Counted from the stretch's first letter, positions 46,100 to 55,229 are shown. The stretch is DNA of 64,000 nucleotides from Atopobiaceae bacterium (GCA_022655215.1 JALCUE010000001.1:682001-746000), one strand, 5' to 3'. The notes: generated from the sequence alone by a model not told the origin. Made by a program: numbers and translations.

Positions 46100-47128
46100 A
46101 TGGCGGGCAACAGAAGGTCACGCATGGGGCTCCTCAAGGCCCTCACAATCATCTACCTCGTCTGGCATTGCTTCGTCTCCCTCGTCATGGCTGCCGTGGC
46201 GATCCTGACGTTGCTCGTCTCCCTTGGCATCGTCGACGGGGGACCGGACTACACCGGCGTGGTCACCATCGCAGGCTTCGAGATTCCCCTGCCCATCCTT
46301 GCGACGATCGGCTGCGTCTTCGTGGGCCTGACCATCGTGTGCGGCGCCGCACTCGTCTCCCGCAGCTTCAGGTCGATCAAGTTCCCCGGAAGCTCCCATG
46401 GCGCCTTCGTCCTTGCGCGTGCGCTGTTCGTGATATGCGCGATCGGCGTGCTCTGGGCCGTCTCCCAGGGGAGTCTCGTCCTCTTCCTGGCACTTCTGTA
46501 TTCGAGCATGCTCACGGGGTTGATGCTCCTGGGCATGAAGAGGCTCGAGGACGTCGAGGCTCGAGCGGATGTCGGGGCCGACTCGGAAGCGAGCAGGGAC
46601 GAGGTGGTCGGGAGGGTCGACCAGATCTCGCCAGAGGTCCCCCTGGACCTCAGCAACGTCTCCAACGCCCTGAGGGGCTACGCCACGCTGATGATCGTGT
46701 GGGGCGTCGTCAAGCTCGTCATGGGCTCTATGCTCGTCATGTCCCCGAACATGGCTGCCGCTGATGGTGCGACGTGGTTCGGTGCACCCCTCTTCGGTAC
46801 CGACCTCGGCCAGGGAGCACTCCTGCTCATGGGCGGACTCGTGATGTTGCTGGTGGGAAGGATGGGCAGGATCGCGGTCAGGACGGGTCTTCGCCTTCCT
46901 CGGTTCGAGCACGTGTCGTGGGTATGCCTGGCCATCGCATGCGTGCTCCTCGTCGGCGGCGGCATCACGTACTTCCAGGCACCCCTATGCGGCGGCCTCG
47001 CCTTCTTCTGCGGGATCACCGACGTCGCCCTCTGTGGAGCGGTCACCTTCTACGTCAGGCTCGGGATGATGGAGGCGCAGGGGAGCGGTTTGCAAAATGG
47101 CGCGACAGGACATGACGCCTCATGCTAG
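46100..47128 (+). CDS. Unknown polytopic membrane protein
   Basis: 342 residues from ATG 46100; GTG 46088 is an alternative, and the exact start is uncertain because the purine-rich site is close to the ATG. Four membrane segments occur in the first ~170 residues (including LTIIYLVWHCFVSLVMAAVA and the GCVFVGLTIVCGAALV region). A hydrophilic acidic loop at about 150-195 (EDVEARADVGADSEASRD) follows. Three to four further helices lie at 205-330 (LMIVWGVVKLVMGSMLV). No motif or family is recognised. It lies alone between tRNA genes; its stop overlaps the -10 box of tRNA-Val. Confidence 0.7.
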   Translation: MAGNRRSRMGLLKALTIIYLVWHCFVSLVMAAVAILTLLVSLGIVDGGPDYTGVVTIAGFEIPLPILATIGCVFVGLTIVCGAALVSRSFRSIKFPGSSHGAFVLARALFVICAIGVLWAVSQGSLVLFLALLYSSMLTGLMLLGMKRLEDVEARADVGADSEASRDEVVGRVDQISPEVPLDLSNVSNALRGYATLMIVWGVVKLVMGSMLVMSPNMAAADGATWFGAPLFGTDLGQGALLLMGGLVMLLVGRMGRIAVRTGLRLPRFEHVSWVCLAIACVLLVGGGITYFQAPLCGGLAFFCGITDVALCGAVTFYVRLGMMEAQGSGLQNGATGHDASC

Positions 47129-47131
47129 AAT
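47123..47131 (+). promoter_or_regulatory. Extended -10 promoter of tRNA-Val
   Basis: TGC-TAGAAT at 47123-47131 overlaps the TAG stop of the membrane-protein gene. No strong -35 box is seen. Transcription would start ~20 bases before the tRNA. Confidence 0.6.
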
Positions 47132-47158
47132 GTCTCCCGTCGCACTTGCGGCACGTTC

Positions 47159-47233
47159 GGGCGATTGGCTCAGGGGTAGAGCACATCCTTCACACGGATG
47201 GGGTCGCTGGTTCAAATCCAGCATCGCCCACCA
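47159..47233 (+). tRNA. tRNA-Val (anticodon CAC)
   Basis: 75 bases with encoded CCA. Acceptor GGGCGAT/ATCGCCC, D stem GCTC/GAGC, anticodon stem CATCC/GGATG, loop TTCACAC (anticodon CAC, reads GTG), T arm GCTGG/CCAGC with TTCAAAT. Confidence 0.97.
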
Positions 47234-47242
47234 ATGACATCG

Positions 47243-47278
47243 GAGCCAGCCGGGAGAACCTCGGCTGGCTCTTTCGTT
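47243..47278 (+). terminator. Rho-independent terminator of tRNA-Val
   Basis: GAGCCAGCCG (47243-47252) pairs with CGGCTGGCTC (47262-47271) around a 9-base loop. Tail TTTCGTT. The ribosome site of the next gene begins right behind it. Confidence 0.8.
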
Positions 47279-47291
47279 AGGAGGTTCAACC

Positions 47292-47666
47292 ATGGAAGAG
47301 GATCGCGGACCCGTCGAGGAGCTCGGTCTCAGGATCTCCCATATCGGCATCAACGCAGCCGATGACGCCGAGGCGGAGCACATCGCCTCCATGTTCGAGA
47401 CGCTCATGGGTCTTCCACGAAACGTCGTCGCCCCCATCTCGGTGTTCTCGGGAACCCTCATCGAGACCATGAAGGGCTGTGGCCGAGGCGAGAAGGGGCA
47501 TATCGGCTTCCATGTCGATGACATCCCAAGGGCCGAGAGGTACTTCTCCGAGAAGGGCTTCTCCGTCGACGAGTCCTCCCGCAGGCTCAATCCCGACGGT
47601 TCCACCTTCCTCGTCTACTTCGAGGAGGAGATCGGGGGATTCGCCATCCATCTCACCCAGGGCTAG
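47292..47666 (+). CDS. VOC (glyoxalase-fold) family protein
   Basis: 124 residues from ATG 47292 (GGAGGTT upstream). LRISHIGINAADDAEAEHIA opens a single vicinal-oxygen-chelate module. GTLIETMKG, GEKGHIGFHVDDIPRAERYF and FEEEIGGFAIHLTQ resemble the VOC domain that some Firmicutes attach to the C-terminus of KHG/KDPG aldolases. It is therefore a small stand-alone version of that domain. A sugar-acid related function is conceivable but not shown. Downstream, 47701-47720 (GGGCCGG/CCGGCCC) could form a small hairpin before the ABC-F gene. Confidence 0.75.
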   Translation: MEEDRGPVEELGLRISHIGINAADDAEAEHIASMFETLMGLPRNVVAPISVFSGTLIETMKGCGRGEKGHIGFHVDDIPRAERYFSEKGFSVDESSRRLNPDGSTFLVYFEEEIGGFAIHLTQG

Positions 47667-47732
47667 TCCTAGGGGTAGGTATTCGTATACGTTGGTCGCC
47701 GGGCCGGTGCATGCCGGCCCGTCTCATGGGAA

Positions 47733-49766
47733 ATGTGTTCAGACGTGATTCTTCTAGCAGACAAGATCGCCAAGTCGTTCGGTGGACGCGTGCTCTACTC
47801 GGAGGCGACGCTCCAACTCAACGCGGGCGAGAGCTGGGCTCTCGTCGGACCAAATGGTGCCGGCAAGACCACTCTCCTCAAGATCATCCTCGGCCTCGAG
47901 AGTCCAGACGAAGGCACGGTCAGCTTCGCACGCGGAGCCACGCTCGGATATCTCGAGCAGGAGACGAAACTGGCGGGGGAGAGGAGCGCCCTCGGCGAGG
48001 TGATGGACTCGGCCGTGGAGATCAACCGACTGGGCGATCGCATCCATGAGCTCGAGCACCTCATCTCCACCACCGAGCCCGGCGAAGAGCTCGAGGCCAT
48101 GCTCGAGGAGTACGGCCGCGCCCAGGACAGGTTCGAGCACGCCGGTGGGTACGAGCTCGAGAGCCGCGCCAGGGCCATCCTCTGCGGACTCGGCTTCCCC
48201 GTGGAAGACCTGGACAAGCCCGCCGAGGAGTTCTCCGGAGGCTGGCAGATGCGCATCGCCCTTTCGAAGCTCCTCCTGAGGCACCCGGACGTGCTCATGC
48301 TCGACGAGCCCACGAACCACCTCGACCTCGAGAGCGTCCAGTGGCTCGAGACGTTCCTCGCGAACTACGACGGAGCCGTCCTGCTCGTCAGCCACGACCG
48401 CTCGTTCATGGACGCATGCGTGAGCCACGTCGCTGCACTCGAGAACCGCAGACTCACCACCTACACGGGTAACTACAGCGCATATCTCAGGCAGCGCGAG
48501 GACAACCTGGAACAGCTCAGGAGCAAGCGAGCCGCCCAGGAGCGTGACATCCAGCACATGGAGACCTTCATCGAACGGTTCCGCTACAAGCCGACGAAGG
48601 CACGCCAGGTCCAGGAGAGGGTCAAGAAGCTCGAGAAGGTCAAGTCGGAGCTCGTCGTCCTCCCCGAGTCATCCAAGAAGGTGCACTTCGCCTTCCCGGA
48701 GCCGCCTCGCACGGGTGACATGGTGCTCGACGTCGAGCACGTCAAGAAGTCATTCGACGACAACGTGGTCTACGAGGACGCCTCGGCGACGCTCTATCGT
48801 GGGGATCACGTGGCCCTCGTCGGCCCGAACGGCGCCGGCAAGTCGACGTTCATGAAACTGGCGCTGGGCCTCGAGTCCCCTGACTCCGGAACCGTGGAAC
48901 TCGGCCTCAACGTCACCTCGGCATACTACGCGCAGCACCAGCTCGAGTCGCTGAATCCCGCGAACACCGTCATGTCCGAGATGGACGAGGCCGCCGTCGG
49001 CTGGACGACCTCAGAGGAGAGGAAGCTGCTCGGCGCCTTCCTGTTCCATGGCGACGACGTCGACAAGCGCGTCGCGGTGCTCTCGGGAGGCGAGAGGGCG
49101 AGGCTTGCGCTCGCCAAGATGCTCGTCGCCCCGGACCCGCTCCTGTGCCTTGACGAGCCCACCAACCACCTCGACATCGACTCCGTGGACGTCCTCGAGT
49201 CGGCCCTCGTGGGATTCCCGGGGTCCATCCTCCTCATCAGCCACGATGAGCACCTCGTCCGAGCAGTCGCGAACAAGGTCATCGAGGTACGTGACGGCCA
49301 GGTGACCCTCTATGACGGCGACTACGACTACTACCTGTTCAAGAGGGCCGAGCTCGCTGCACGACAGGACTCTGACGACTCCACGACGACGAGTCCCGTC
49401 GCCACGAAGGCTCCGGAGGCCAAGACAGTCGCCCAGGCGAGACAGGACGAAAATGCCCCGTCCACAAACGGCCGCAACGTCAAGACCAAGGAGCAGCGTA
49501 GGGCAGAGGCCGAGGCCAGGAACGCCGCAAGCCGCAGGCTCAAGGACACCCGGAAGAGGCTCAAGAAGGTCGAGGCCGAGCTCACCCCCGCGCAGGCCCG
49601 CTACGAGGAGCTCGTGGGGCTCATGGCGGACGAGAGCCTCTATGCCGACGCCGAGAGGTTCGACTCCTGCATGAAGGAGTACAACGCCCTCAAGAAGTCG
49701 ATCCCGGCGCTCGAGGAGGAATGGCTCGAGCTGTCGCAGAGGCTCGAGGAGGACGCCGATGAGTAG
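47733..49766 (+). CDS. ABC-F family ATPase (translation factor type)
   Basis: 677 residues with two ABC domains and no membrane segments. Domain 1: Walker [10 protein letters not shown] near residue 42, signature [11 protein letters not shown], Walker [12 protein letters not shown]. Domain 2: [35 protein letters not shown] linker of the P-site-tRNA interaction type joins them (about 250-320). A charged coiled-coil C-terminus (about 560-677) resembles Uup/YdiF members. ABC-F proteins act on the ribosome; antibiotic protection is possible for some, but the Uup/EttA-like reading fits a housekeeping role. ATG 47733 is chosen; GTG 47745 is possible. Confidence 0.9.
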   Translation: MCSDVILLADKIAKSFGGRVLYSEATLQLNAGESWALVGPNGAGKTTLLKIILGLESPDEGTVSFARGATLGYLEQETKLAGERSALGEVMDSAVEINRLGDRIHELEHLISTTEPGEELEAMLEEYGRAQDRFEHAGGYELESRARAILCGLGFPVEDLDKPAEEFSGGWQMRIALSKLLLRHPDVLMLDEPTNHLDLESVQWLETFLANYDGAVLLVSHDRSFMDACVSHVAALENRRLTTYTGNYSAYLRQREDNLEQLRSKRAAQERDIQHMETFIERFRYKPTKARQVQERVKKLEKVKSELVVLPESSKKVHFAFPEPPRTGDMVLDVEHVKKSFDDNVVYEDASATLYRGDHVALVGPNGAGKSTFMKLALGLESPDSGTVELGLNVTSAYYAQHQLESLNPANTVMSEMDEAAVGWTTSEERKLLGAFLFHGDDVDKRVAVLSGGERARLALAKMLVAPDPLLCLDEPTNHLDIDSVDVLESALVGFPGSILLISHDEHLVRAVANKVIEVRDGQVTLYDGDYDYYLFKRAELAARQDSDDSTTTSPVATKAPEAKTVAQARQDENAPSTNGRNVKTKEQRRAEAEARNAASRRLKDTRKRLKKVEAELTPAQARYEELVGLMADESLYADAERFDSCMKEYNALKKSIPALEEEWLELSQRLEEDADE

Positions 49767-50046
49767 CGCATCCCGCATACTCGTCGTGCTCTCATGGGTC
49801 TTTCGTGTGGCAGCCATCCTGCTTGCCCTGGTCGTGTGCGGCCTCTGCTTCGCGAACGTCCCCTCCCGTTCCGCCCTCGTCGGGGTGGCGGGCACCGTGA
49901 CCTCGTGGCTGCCCGCATCGCTCTCTGGTCTTCTCGTCTGCGAGACGCCCTTCGATGGGGCATTCCGCGGCGACCTCGCCATGACATCCGCGGTCCTGTT
50001 CGTTCTAGACTGGTTGTGCCTTCGAATCTCGGCAACGCTCAGATAG
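49759..50046 (+). CDS. Small membrane protein of unknown function
   Basis: 95 residues. ATG overlaps the last eight bases of the ABC-F gene, so translation is coupled. Two to three hydrophobic segments: about 8-32 ([20 protein letters not shown]), 38-58 and 74-92. Two short charged turns; no motif or signal peptide typical of secreted proteins. I recognise no family. The operon position before a site-2 protease suggests a membrane task, but nothing more can be said. Confidence 0.6.
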   Translation: MSSASRILVVLSWVFRVAAILLALVVCGLCFANVPSRSALVGVAGTVTSWLPASLSGLLVCETPFDGAFRGDLAMTSAVLFVLDWLCLRISATLR

Positions 50047-50070
50047 CGATGCTGGAGGGGAGTTGACCTA

Positions 50071-50739
50071 GTGCTTTCCACAAGCAGGATCATCAGCATC
50101 CTCGTGTCGGTCGCGCTCGTCATGTTCGCCGCCATGATCCATGAGGTGGCCCATGGTTGGGTCGCCTACAAGTGTGGGGACAACACGGCCAAGAACGCCG
50201 GGCGCCTCACGCTCAATCCCATGGCCCACCTCGATCCATTCGGCTCGGTCATCCTCCCTCTCGTGATGGCCCTGATGGGTGGCGCGATCTTCGCCTACGC
50301 GAAGCCCGTTCCCTACAACCCGAACAACCTGAGGAACCGCAGGAGGGATGAGCTCCTGGTCGCGCTCGCCGGACCTTGCTCCAACCTGCTCCAGGCTCTC
50401 GTGGCGGCCGCCATCTTCCGCGCGGTCTGGCCCCTCTACGCCTCCGACCCCTCGACCTTCCTCTATTGGGTCTGCTACGTCCTGTCGAGCTACATCTACG
50501 TGAACCTCATCCTCATGTTCTTCAACCTCATACCGCTCCCGCCACTGGACGGCTCGTCCATCATCGGGGTCTTCCTCACGGGGCACGCCCTCGAGACCTA
50601 CTACAAGGTCCAGCGCTACTCGCTGCCGATCCTCCTCCTTCTCCTCTACATCGTCCCGACCGTGTTCGGCATCGATCCGCTCGGCATCTATCTGAATGCG
50701 ACGGCCGGCAACCTCTACGACATCCTGTTGGGAGCGTAG
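50071..50739 (+). CDS. Site-2 protease family (M50B) membrane metalloprotease
   Basis: 222 residues from GTG 50071 (GGAGGGGAG upstream). HEVAH in MFAAMIHEVAHGWVAYKCGD gives the zinc-binding histidines in the first membrane helix; NLIPLPPLDGSSII supplies the third ligand. About six membrane segments and no PDZ domain, unlike RseP at 40313. Proteins of this compact type commonly stand just upstream of scpA, as here, for unknown reasons. Substrate unknown. Confidence 0.9.
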   Translation: MLSTSRIISILVSVALVMFAAMIHEVAHGWVAYKCGDNTAKNAGRLTLNPMAHLDPFGSVILPLVMALMGGAIFAYAKPVPYNPNNLRNRRRDELLVALAGPCSNLLQALVAAAIFRAVWPLYASDPSTFLYWVCYVLSSYIYVNLILMFFNLIPLPPLDGSSIIGVFLTGHALETYYKVQRYSLPILLLLLYIVPTVFGIDPLGIYLNATAGNLYDILLGA

Positions 50740-50745
50740 GGACTC

Positions 50746-51558
50746 ATGTCGTATCGAGTGCAGACACAGGTCTACTCGGGTCCCTTCGACCTGCTCCTCC
50801 AGCTCGTGAGCAGGCAGAAGGTCGACATCGGAGCGATATCGATCGCCGAGGTGGCTGACCAGTACCTGCAGGAGGTCGAACGGATGAGGGACATGGACCT
50901 CGACGTCGCCAGTGACTTCGTGCTCGTCGCCTCGACCCTCCTCGACATCAAGGCCTCGTCGCTCGTCCCCGAGGGCTTCTCCGTCAAGCGCAGCCAGGAC
51001 GATGACGACCTGGATGACGAGCTCGACGGGCTGGCCCCCGACGAGGCGAGGGAGGTCCTCATCGCCCGGCTCATCGCCTACAAGCAGTTCAGGAACGCCG
51101 GTGCCGCGCTTGGGTCCCGCATGGAGGCGGAGTCGAGGATGCACCCCAGGACAGCCGGCCCCGACCCTGAGTTCCTGAACGTCATGCCTGACTACCTCGA
51201 GGGAATCACCTTGAGGGGACTCTCCGTCATCTGTGCGGACATCGACAGCCGCCGCGAGACGTTCCTCCTCGAGGCGGAGCACATCGCTCCCAAGCGGCTC
51301 CCGGTCGCCTTGACCGTCGCCTCGGTCGACCGCGTCACCAGGGCGCACCCGCTCGTGACCTTCTCGAAGCTGCTTGACGGGCAGACCTCGCCCGAGCAGG
51401 TCGTCGTGACGTTCCTGGCCGTCCTCGAGCTCTACAAGGCAGGTTCGATCAGGATGAGCCAAGACGAGAACTTCGGCGAGATCGACATCGAACGGGTCGA
51501 GGGCGCGCCCGCGTTCGAGGCGGACGAGCTCGAGCTCTCAAGCACCATGGAAGGATGA
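50746..51558 (+). CDS. scpA: Segregation and condensation protein ScpA (kleisin)
   Basis: 270 residues. YSGPFDLLLQLVSRQKVDIGAI is split by the standard ScpA opening; DFVLVASTLLDIKASSLVP follows. A very acidic stretch (DDDDLDDELD, about 86-95) precedes the middle region. The kleisin subunit bridges SMC heads with ScpB and condenses the chromosome. Its stop codon lies just before scpB. Confidence 0.95.
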   Translation: MSYRVQTQVYSGPFDLLLQLVSRQKVDIGAISIAEVADQYLQEVERMRDMDLDVASDFVLVASTLLDIKASSLVPEGFSVKRSQDDDDLDDELDGLAPDEAREVLIARLIAYKQFRNAGAALGSRMEAESRMHPRTAGPDPEFLNVMPDYLEGITLRGLSVICADIDSRRETFLLEAEHIAPKRLPVALTVASVDRVTRAHPLVTFSKLLDGQTSPEQVVVTFLAVLELYKAGSIRMSQDENFGEIDIERVEGAPAFEADELELSSTMEG

Positions 51559-51560
51559 GG

Positions 51561-52241
51561 ATGCAAGGACTCGACAACATTGGAAACGATTCCCTCAAGG
51601 GCGCCCTCGAGGCGATGCTACTGGTCTCGAGCGATCCGGTCTCCGCGACCGACCTCGCACGTGTGCTCGAGGTGAGCCCGGGGGACGTGGAGGGCTCGCT
51701 GGCCGAGCTCGCCGCCGAGTACTCGGATGCCGGACGCGGCTTCCAGCTCCGCGAGGTCGCGGGCGGCTGGAGGCTCTACACGCATCCCGCCTACCACGAC
51801 CAGGTCGAGGCATACGTCATGAGCTGGGACACCAGAAGGCTTTCCCAGGCCGCCCTCGAGACCCTCGCCGTCATCGCCTACCACCAGCCTGTCACGCGCG
51901 AAGGAGTTCGTGCCATAAGAGGCGTCAACTCGGATGGCGTGATATCAAGCCTCGTGGACAAGGGCCTCGTACGTGAGACGGGACGCGACACCGAGCATGG
52001 TCAGGCGATCCTCTATGGGACGACGCAGGCATTCCTGGAGAAGTTCGGCCTCAAGGGATTGGCGGACCTCCCGGACCTCGAGGACTTCGCCCCGGACGAG
52101 GAGTCCAAGCGCTTCATCCGCGAGAGGCTGTCGGGTCGCTCGATCCAGTCGACGATCGAGGACGTCTCCGATGATCTCGACGACGAGCGGGACCTGATCG
52201 ACGACACCGAGGAGGGGGAGTCGGAACTTGACTCCGAGTGA
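51561..52241 (+). CDS. scpB: Segregation and condensation protein ScpB
   Basis: 226 residues if ATG 51561 is used (GGAAGG six bases upstream). ATG 51555, overlapping the scpA stop, is an alternative that adds two residues. Two winged-helix domains: LKGALEAMLLVSSDPVSA and LSQAALETLAVIAYHQPVTR with IRGVNSDGVISSLVDKGLV. It binds ScpA in the SMC complex. The C-terminus is strongly acidic. Its end overlaps rluB by 14 bases. Confidence 0.94.
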   Translation: MQGLDNIGNDSLKGALEAMLLVSSDPVSATDLARVLEVSPGDVEGSLAELAAEYSDAGRGFQLREVAGGWRLYTHPAYHDQVEAYVMSWDTRRLSQAALETLAVIAYHQPVTREGVRAIRGVNSDGVISSLVDKGLVRETGRDTEHGQAILYGTTQAFLEKFGLKGLADLPDLEDFAPDEESKRFIRERLSGRSIQSTIEDVSDDLDDERDLIDDTEEGESELDSE

Positions 52242-53058
52242 GAACGGCTCAGGCCCGATCTATCCCATGAGGCTTCAGAGGTTCCTCGCAAGGTCCGGAG
52301 CCGCAAGCAGGCGAGGCTCCGAGAACCTCATGACCGCCGGTCGCGTGACCGTGAACGGCGAGGTCGTGACCGAGCTCGGCAGCAAGGTCGATCCCAACGT
52401 CGACGTCGTCCGCGTCGATGGCGTGTTGTGCCGTCTCGCCGACGACGCGACATACATCATGCTCAACAAGCCCGCAGGCTTCGTGACCACGATGAGGGAC
52501 CCCCAGGGAAGGCCCTGCGTCGCGTCCCTCGTCCCGACGGACGCACACCCGGGTCTGTTCGCCGTGGGCCGCCTCGACCGGGACACGACCGGCCTTCTCC
52601 TGTTCACCACCGACGGCGACATCGCACAAGCCCTTCTCCACCCGTCGCACCATGCGGCCAAGCACTATGTCGCCCTCGTGAAAGGCGTGCTGAGCGATCA
52701 CGAGATCGAGCGTCTGGAGCATGGGATGGTCCTTGATGACGGTCCTTGCCAGCCCGCCGAGGTCACAAGGATCGACGGTAGCGAGGAGCTCGCTCTGAGC
52801 GTCGCCTGGGAGGGCGTCCCTTCGGGCTGTTCCGTGGTCGGGATGACCCTTCACGAGGGCAGGAAGCATCAGGTGAAGCGCATGCTCCACCATGTCAACC
52901 ATACGGTGCTGAGACTCCATCGCGATTCCTTCGGCCCCCTCTCCTTGGGCGACCTCGTCGAAGGATGCTGGCGCGAGCTCACGGAAGCGGAGATCGTGGC
53001 TCTCAAGGCCTCGACCTCGGAGGGAGGTGTCGATGATGGCAAACGGCACACGCGGTGA
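52228..53058 (+). CDS. rluB: Pseudouridine synthase, RsuA/RluB family (RluB-like)
   Basis: 276 residues from a TTG at 52228, seven bases behind a strong GGAGGGGG site inside scpB; a later ATG at 52267 lacks one. N-terminal S4 RNA-binding domain (LQRFLARSGAASRRGSENL). The catalytic Asp is in VGRLDRDTTGLLLFTTDGD. GRKHQVKRMLHHVNHTVLRL is also typical. RluB makes pseudouridine in 23S rRNA helix 93 region. The scpA-scpB-rluB order is widespread in Gram-positive bacteria. Confidence 0.94.
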   Translation: MTPSENGSGPIYPMRLQRFLARSGAASRRGSENLMTAGRVTVNGEVVTELGSKVDPNVDVVRVDGVLCRLADDATYIMLNKPAGFVTTMRDPQGRPCVASLVPTDAHPGLFAVGRLDRDTTGLLLFTTDGDIAQALLHPSHHAAKHYVALVKGVLSDHEIERLEHGMVLDDGPCQPAEVTRIDGSEELALSVAWEGVPSGCSVVGMTLHEGRKHQVKRMLHHVNHTVLRLHRDSFGPLSLGDLVEGCWRELTEAEIVALKASTSEGGVDDGKRHTR

Positions 53059-53704
53059 GGTGCTTCTCCTCAGGCATCCCGAGACCGTCGCCAACGTCGA
53101 CATGTACCTTTCCGGACAAAGCGACGTGGCCCTTTCGAAGGCGGGCGAGGCCCAGAAGGTCCGCGCGATCAAGGCCCTCGAGGCTTGGAGACCGGACGTG
53201 GTTCTCACCTCTCCTCTCACGAGGTGTGTCGGCATAGCCGAGAAGGTCTCCGCGGACCTCGGCATCGAATGCCATGTGGACGATCGTCTCATCGAGATAG
53301 GCTTCGGGGTGATCGAGGGGCTGTCCCATGGCGACATGGTGGCTGAGGGTTACAGCTTCCCCTGGCCCATCGACGAGCACGGCTCGCATCCCTGCCCTGA
53401 TGGGGAGAGCTTCGAGCACCTGAGGGACCGGGCAAAGGACCTGGTGACGGACCTTTCCGCCATGGACGGCAGGACCGTCTGCGTGACGCACGGCGGTTTC
53501 ACGCGGGCGTTCCTATCGGCGGTCTATGATTCCGATCCCCATGAGTTCTGGCACCTCTCGGTCGGCAACGTCAGCTCGCAGCTGTTCGCGAGCAATGGCG
53601 GGAAGCTGTATCTTGAGGCGTTCGGGCTCACGCCCGAGGAGGTCATTCGGAGGTCCATGGGCTCTTCCCCATGCGACACGGTTAACGCGATGGGGGAGTA
53701 TTGA
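53036..53704 (+). CDS. Histidine phosphatase superfamily protein
   Basis: 222 residues from ATG 53036, placed eight bases behind GGAGG; ATG 53033 and GTG 53027 are in-frame alternatives. The catalytic motif reads LLLRHPETVAN, that is RHP where most members have RHG. The second His is in CVTHGGFTRAFLSAVY and an acid-type Glu in IEIGFGVIEG. Phosphoglycerate-mutase-like phosphatases act on many small molecules, so the substrate is unknown. Overlaps rluB by 23 bases and cmk by one. Confidence 0.85.
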   Translation: MANGTRGEVLLLRHPETVANVDMYLSGQSDVALSKAGEAQKVRAIKALEAWRPDVVLTSPLTRCVGIAEKVSADLGIECHVDDRLIEIGFGVIEGLSHGDMVAEGYSFPWPIDEHGSHPCPDGESFEHLRDRAKDLVTDLSAMDGRTVCVTHGGFTRAFLSAVYDSDPHEFWHLSVGNVSSQLFASNGGKLYLEAFGLTPEEVIRRSMGSSPCDTVNAMGEY

Positions 53705-55227
53705 TGATCGTTGCAATCGACGGGCCCGCGGGATCAGGCAAGTCGACCGTGGCCAAGGCCATGGCGACGAGGGAACATCTCACCTACCTCGATACCGGAG
53801 CCATGTACAGGTCAGTAACGCTCGCCTGCATGCGCAGGGGCTGTGACCTCGCCTCGGATGACGAGGTCGTCTCCATCGCGAAGAGGTGCGACATCTCGTT
53901 CACCGACGGTGGAACCAAGGTCCTCCTAGACGGCGAGGACGTCTCGGCTGACATCAGGACCGCGGAGGTGGACGCATGCGTCTCGCGCGTCTCGTCCATC
54001 TCCGAGGTGAGGCGGCTCATGGTCGCGACCCAGCGCAGGCTCGCCTCGAACGGCGACGTCGTGGCCGAGGGGAGGGACATCGGTACGGTCGTGTTCCCCG
54101 AAGCCGAGGTCAAGGTATTCCTCGTCGCCGACCCCGAGGCGAGGGCCCATAGGAGGGCCGTCCAGCGCGATGGAGGAGACGAGGCCACCGGCAAGGCCGG
54201 GAACGTGGACGCGGCCGAGGAGAAGGCCGTCCTCGACGACCTTAGGCGCAGGGACGAGCTCGATTCGACACGCAAGACTTCCCCGCTCGTCGCCGCAGAT
54301 GACGCCGTGAGGATAGACTCGACCTCTCTTTCCGTCGACCAGGTCTGCGACAGGATCCACGACCTCATCGAGGCGGCCCGTGCGAAGGGCGAGTCCGAGC
54401 CTGAGACCAAGCCCGATCACAAGGAGGAGGGCGACGTGAGGAGCGAGACGAAGCCTGCCAAGGTGGCTTCGCGACGGGACGCGAAGGCGGCCCCCAAGCC
54501 GATGAGAGCATTCCACAACGTCAGGGACGACTACTTCGACCACGGCATGCGTGAGTTCCCATGGCCCTCTCGTGCCATCTTCAACATCGCGGCCGCCATC
54601 GTCTGGGCACTCTCGAAGATCTGGTGGCGTTGGAGCTTCGAGAACGAGGACGAGTTCATCGAGCATGTGAAGGGCCATGGTTCCGTCATCGTCATGAACC
54701 ACGTCTCCATGGTCGAACCCGTCGTCACGGTCGTCATGATGTGGGCCCATGGCATCCGAGTTCGCGCCATCTATAAGACCGAGTTCGACAGCAATGCGCT
54801 CACCAGATGGGTCTTCAGTCGCGTCGGCGGGATTCCCGTGGACCGTGGCAGTGCCGACCTCAAGGCCATACGCCGAGCGCAGCGCGCCCTCGAGCGTGGG
54901 GAGTGCGTGCTCATCTACCCGGAAGGCACGAGGATAAAGTCGGATGACGAGGAGGTCGAGATGCACGGCGGCTTCTCCCTCATGGCGCAGCTGGCGAGGA
55001 CAGACGTGGTCCCCATGGCCGTCGTCGGCGCGCGAGACGTGACACCGAAGGGCCATCATTTCCCCCGACCGCTTCGCGTCTTCCTCTCGATCGGCCGTCC
55101 CATCTCCTTCGAGCAGCTCGGCGTCAAGGGTCGGAAGGCCTCGCTGGCCGCGATGGAGGAGAAGGCCATGCATGACGTGTTCGAGCTGAGGGATGCCCTC
55201 AGGCGCGAACACCCGGGGAAGGAATAG
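53704..55227 (+). CDS. cmk: Cytidylate kinase fused to 1-acylglycerol-3-phosphate acyltransferase (Cmk-PlsC)
   Basis: 507 residues in one frame. Residues 1-225 are a complete CMP/dCMP kinase: P-loop IDGPAGSGKSTVAKAMA, LDTGAMYRSVTL, EGRDIGTVVFPEAEVKVF and a lid near 160. A charged linker (about 226-265) leads to a PlsC-type acyltransferase (about 265-507) with GGIPVDRGSAD, YPEGTRIKSDDE and VPMAVVGARD. Its catalytic box is NHVSMVEP, HX4E (His333, Glu338) instead of the usual HX4D. The kinase recycles CMP released by phospholipid synthesis, which makes the fusion biochemically sensible. ATG 53704, GGGGAG upstream. The separate genes cmk and plsC are adjacent in many Firmicutes. Confidence 0.9.
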   Translation: MIVAIDGPAGSGKSTVAKAMATREHLTYLDTGAMYRSVTLACMRRGCDLASDDEVVSIAKRCDISFTDGGTKVLLDGEDVSADIRTAEVDACVSRVSSISEVRRLMVATQRRLASNGDVVAEGRDIGTVVFPEAEVKVFLVADPEARAHRRAVQRDGGDEATGKAGNVDAAEEKAVLDDLRRRDELDSTRKTSPLVAADDAVRIDSTSLSVDQVCDRIHDLIEAARAKGESEPETKPDHKEEGDVRSETKPAKVASRRDAKAAPKPMRAFHNVRDDYFDHGMREFPWPSRAIFNIAAAIVWALSKIWWRWSFENEDEFIEHVKGHGSVIVMNHVSMVEPVVTVVMMWAHGIRVRAIYKTEFDSNALTRWVFSRVGGIPVDRGSADLKAIRRAQRALERGECVLIYPEGTRIKSDDEEVEMHGGFSLMAQLARTDVVPMAVVGARDVTPKGHHFPRPLRVFLSIGRPISFEQLGVKGRKASLAAMEEKAMHDVFELRDALRREHPGKE

Positions 55228-55229
55228 GC

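Noticed and set aside
50068-51462. A 464-codon minus-strand frame over the site-2 protease and scpA
   Set aside because: Antisense to two recognised genes, no ribosome site and no domain.
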